The notes under the pieces were generated by a model. The model was not told the origin of the DNA. It did not search any database and saw only the letters and a list, made by a program, of their open reading frames with translations. From Isochrysis galbana (taxonomy: Eukaryota; Haptophyta; Isochrysidales; Isochrysidaceae), in assembly GCA_018136815.1 (NCBI GenBank), contig CM030943.1, positions 3,178,885-3,198,884 of the forward strand: DNA of 20,000 nt, read 5' to 3'. Below, piece after piece: positions 16,501-20,000 of the stretch. The position numbers and the translations under genes were made by a program. Within the stretch, counting starts at the first letter, position 1; every line of letters begins with the position of its first letter.

Positions 16501-18149
16501 GCCGAGCACGACATTGGCGTCGGTCGTCGCGAGGTGGCCGCCCTTCCGGTAGCAGACTGGGCCGGGGTGCGCACGAACCTACGCGGGCGGCGATAGGCGG
16601 GGGGGTCGCATCTAGAGCGGCGGACGACAGTACCGCAGCGCGCATCCGCAGGGCGGCGCACGGTGAGTGCTCGGCCGTGCGCACCGACTCGGGCCCCACC
16701 ACAAAGAGGCCCTCTCGGAAGAAGAAGCGCGAGCCGCCGCCGGCGGCCACTGTGCGGATGTCGAGCTGCGGCGCCTGGATCGTCACACCAGCGATGTGCG
16801 CCTCGAAAACCTGGGCAGTAGGTGCGAGAGTGGCGCGGAGCGGAGTCGTGCGGTGCGGTCTGGTGGGCCCTGGTGGTGGTGGCGCACTTGGCCGGTGGAC
16901 CCATCAGCACGAGCTGGACGTCGCCGCGTGCTGGTCGCCGCCGCGACACTGCGCACGTCACCTGCTCCACTTCGCCCGCGTACCGCGAAACGTCGGTCGA
17001 GGTGCCACCCATGTCGAAACCAATGACCGGTGGCCCGCCCGGGGCATGAGCCGTGCGCGCATAGCCAATGTAGCCGCCGGCCGGGCCGGAGAGCACCGCG
17101 CGGAAGCCCGAGAACGAGTCGGCTGGCGCAAGGCCACCGTCCGACTGCATGAAGGTGATGTCGACCTCGCCGATGCCGTCGTCGAAGCCTACAGCCGGGG
17201 AGTGCCGCCGGGCGGGGCATGAGCGATGCGCGTGCGGAGCGTCCGCGCACGGCGCGCACCCGCGATGAACGAGTCGAGGTACTCGCGGATCTTTGGTGTG
17301 AGGTACGCGTCGGCCGTCGCGGTGTAGCCGCGCGGTACGAGGCGAACCATCGGCAGAGTGCCGCAGGAGCGCGTCACCTGAGACGCGACGGCAGTGCGGC
17401 GTCGGCGGGAGCGTCAGGTGGTGCGCGCGAGGCCCGACAGCGCCGGTGAGCGGCGCCCCGCGCAGCCCGCCTGCCCGCGGGCTGCACCCACCGCACACGC
17501 TCGCCTGCTTGAAGCCGAGTTGGGTCGCCAGCTGCGCGACGGCATCCTCGTGCTCTTGGAAGGTGTACGAGTGCATCAGCGCGATGGCGAGCGCCTCGAC
17601 CCCCTTGTCGCGCAAAACGAGGAGCTCCTGGCGCAGCAGCTGCAGATCGGGCTCCCTCTCGATGAGCACTTGCTCACCCGTCACTCCAGTCGCGCGCCGG
17701 AGGCCCGCCTCGCCCGCCTCGCCCTTTGCGAGCCGCACCCGCTCGTCCACCTCGACGACCTCGTCGTACAGCACGCCCGGGCACCGGACGCGCAGGTCAA
17801 AGATGTCTGGGCGCGCCTGAGCGCCAATGTGCAGCAGGTCTCTGAAGCCCCCGCTCACGAGCAACGCCGTCTTTGCTCCATCCCTCTCGAGCAGAGCGTT
17901 GGTGGCGACGGTGGTGCCCATCCGGATGGAGAGGATGCGACTCGAGTCCAGGGGTGCCTCACGAGGGTGCGCGACGCCCGTCGCCTCCTCTAGCAGCCTG
18001 CGGATCCCCTCACGCGGAGCATCTGTATAGTGGGCCGGGTCGAGAGAGAGAAGCTTGAGTCTGCGAGGGTGAGGCTCTCCCGGGCAGAGGGCGAAGACGT
18101 CGGTGAAGGTGCCGCCGCGGTCGATGGCGAAGCGGAAGGAGCGCGTCAT
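13509..18149 (-). CDS. OPLAH: 5-oxoprolinase (ATP-hydrolysing), complete, eight exons
   Basis: Opens 5-oxo-L-proline to L-glutamate with ATP in the gamma-glutamyl cycle; cytosolic in known eukaryotes. Exons by protein continuity: 18149-17505, 17377-17260, 17188-16962, 16810-16685, 16578-15947, 15836-14717, 14608-14237 and 14147-13509, giving 1,292 aa, close to the family length of about 1,290. Introns are 127, 71, 151, 106, 110, 108 and 89 bp. Introns 1 and 7 use GC donors (CAG|GCG); the other five are GT-AG. Domains: hydantoinase A N-terminal (DRGGTFTDV at 10-18, [13 protein letters not shown] at 77-89), hydantoinase A core (MQSDGGLAP at 268-276, [14 protein letters not shown] at 311-324), and hydantoinase B from about residue 730 ([57 protein letters not shown] near the end). 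An Ala/Pro-rich linker joins the A and B halves. The first ATG follows a huge pyrimidine tract on the sense strand. Confidence 0.95.
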
Positions 18150-18170
18150 GCGCGAGGAGCGAAGGGAGGC

Positions 18171-18870
<700 letters not shown>

Positions 18871-19011
18871 GATGAAGAGAGGGAGGCGAGGCGTGGGCGC
18901 GGACACTGTGAAGAGGGTGTGAATGGGGCCGCCCCCCCCCCTCCGGGAAGGCGTTGTGGTGTGGGAGGGCTCTGCGCTCTGCTCGCAGAGACTCTCCACA
19001 GTCAGAGAGCA

Positions 19012-19387
19012 GAGACTCTCACCACAGTCCACAGACGTCCCGCGCCAAATGGGCAAATGGGTCCTACTGATGCCATAACGAGAGACGCGAGACGGGGCTC
19101 GCGCGAAGGCCGGCGTCATTGCAGGCAGAGACTCTCCTCGATGTGAAACACGGCAGGGGGGGCCTTCAAACGCAGCAAATACGGCCTAAGTTTGGCTTTT
19201 CTAGAAACACGGGAACCTCACAAACACAACATGCTGCTAGGGAGAGCGTTTGAAGCATAGTGAAAACGGGCTGTTTTTGGCCTCTGTACAAACACGGTAA
19301 ACCCGTGTTTACCATGTAGGGAGACTCTCCACAGTCCACAGACTTCCCGCGCCAAATGGGCAAATGGGTCCTACTGATGCCATAACG
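19012..19387. repeat. Direct repeat pair of about 68 bp
   Basis: 19012-19080 and 19321-19387 share GAGACTCTC, CACAGTCCACAGAC, then TCCCGCGCCAAATGGGCAAA and TGGGTCCTACTGATGCCATA. They differ by one substitution and two bases. Shorter partial copies of AGAGACTCTCC occur at about 18987 and 19127. The 240-bp spacer contains AAACACGG three times, one of them in a hairpin (19290-19310, AAACACGG/CCGTGTTT). Confidence 0.95.
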
Positions 19388-19389
19388 GG

Positions 19390-19417
19390 CTACTCTCTAC
19401 TCTCTACTCTCTACTCT
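19390..19417. repeat. CTACTCT tandem repeat, four units
   Basis: Four perfect 7-bp CTACTCT units directly after the second 68-bp direct repeat and just before R3b. Confidence 0.95.
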
Positions 19418-19428
19418 TTTCAACTAAG

Positions 19429-19535
19429 TTTATACTTGGTTCGCCCATGGGGGGGCACGAGCCCCCCCCTCTCTCCACTCCTCCCCTGCCGTGGGGGAGG
19501 AACCACCCATCCTCCTGGCATGCTTGATGGCTTGC
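19429..19535 (-). repeat. Dispersed repeat module R3, copy b
   Basis: Second copy of R3 (compare 5818-5930). In sense orientation it directly follows module R4b. It contains a GGGGGGGC/GCCCCCCC hairpin with a 4-nt loop. Confidence 0.85.
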
Positions 19536-19611
19536 CAGGAGGCCACTGCCCTGCTGACCCACTCTCTCCCTGACAGGCTCGCCTGATTCGCGCGTCCTGG
19601 CCCCTCGTGGC

Positions 19612-19803
19612 CAGCCCATCGCTCCAACCCCCCCTCCCCCCCAGGTCGACAGGCAGACAGGTGCAGAGTGGGGGCCCCTGAGGCCCAGGAGCGCCAGCGA
19701 GGGAGAGGCAGGGGAGACCAGGGCCCAGTCCCAGCCTCCTCTGCCCCCTGAGCTGGCCTCCAGGAGCCTCCAGGGGTCGCCAGAGGCAGCTGCAGGCCTG
19801 TCG
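19612..19803 (-). repeat. Dispersed repeat module R4, copy b
   Basis: Resembles 12358-12560 in inverted orientation. A minus-strand ORF (19420-19887) runs through R4b and R3b and gives peptides similar to those from the other copies (GGQLRGQRRLGL against RQLRGQWRLGL; MPGGWVVPPPRQGRSGE against MPGGWMVPHPQQGRSGE). This shared peptide similarity probably reflects DNA similarity rather than protein selection. Confidence 0.65.
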
Positions 19804-20000
19804 CAGGCGCGCCATCGCGCGTGCCTGCAGGAGAGGGGAGCGAGAGAGCGCGGAGAAGGGGGTGGGCGGAGCGAGGGCTCCGCTCACCGGAAAATATGTA
19901 AGTCCCGCACCTGTTTACAGGAGAAGTCGGGACTGAGGACGCCGCCAGCCCGGTAGGCATAGGAGGAACAGGGGAACGGATCACCGGGGGGGGGGCGCGG
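19804..20000. other. Window end with a nested hairpin
   Basis: No gene recognised. At 19901-19934 AGTCCCG and CGGGACT enclose a second perfect stem CCTGT-TT-ACAGG. A G10 run closes the window. Confidence 0.6.

Noticed and set aside
13509-18149. Separate bacterial-type hydantoinase A and B genes
   Set aside because: One continuous protein of family length is obtained only by removing seven short introns with splice sites, so it is a single eukaryotic fused gene.
19390-19417. CTACTCT repeat as a telomere
   Set aside because: Only four units, sequence unlike known algal telomere repeats (CCCTAAA type), and internal to other repeats.

Overview
The window reads as nuclear DNA of a microbial eukaryote, most likely a GC-rich alga of haptophyte type. 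That placement is inference. It rests on short spliceosomal introns (about 70-165 bp), two of which need GC-AG splice sites; on very long GA/CT microsatellites and homopolymer runs; on an ankyrin fragment of the CPWDE type; and on a fused, intron-bearing 5-oxoprolinase, which is a eukaryotic arrangement. No rRNA, tRNA, CRISPR array or bacterial operon was seen.

Layout. 2-418: broken fragment resembling a protein family of giant algal viruses. 419-1661: mostly non-coding, with one copy of a dispersed repeat (R1). 1662-3830 (minus): four-exon Hsp70-type gene with a signal peptide, an ATPase domain only, and an acidic tail. 3831-4424: shared promoter region between divergent genes. 4425-5579 (plus): conserved protein of unknown function. 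5818-6028: repeat modules R3 and R1. 6028-6834 (minus): cytochrome b561-type membrane protein, with an ankyrin fragment behind it on the other strand. 7248-7918: frame-broken ORF, possibly the start of a retroelement. 7980-8690: AT-rich palindrome cluster and unassigned sequence. 8694-10448 (minus): DEAD-box-type helicase with a DEID motif. 10901-11361: decayed partial copy of the b561 gene. 11411-11698: AT-rich ORF of unknown origin. 11761-12262: leucine-rich-repeat fragment. 12293-12560: repeat modules R1 and R4. 13509-18149 (minus): complete eight-exon 5-oxoprolinase. 18171-18870: giant GA tract. 18960-19990: repeat-rich end with further R4 and R3 copies.

The intact genes do not form a pathway. 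The 5-oxoprolinase belongs to the gamma-glutamyl (glutathione) cycle. The Hsp70-like protein and the b561 protein are predicted to lie in the secretory/membrane system, and the helicase acts on RNA. The most unusual points are (a) a modular dispersed repeat whose parts (R1, R4, R3) recur in different combinations, (b) GC-AG introns fixed exactly by protein homology, (c) an Hsp70 lacking its substrate-binding domain, and (d) pyrimidine-rich leaders on the sense strand directly upstream of several start codons.
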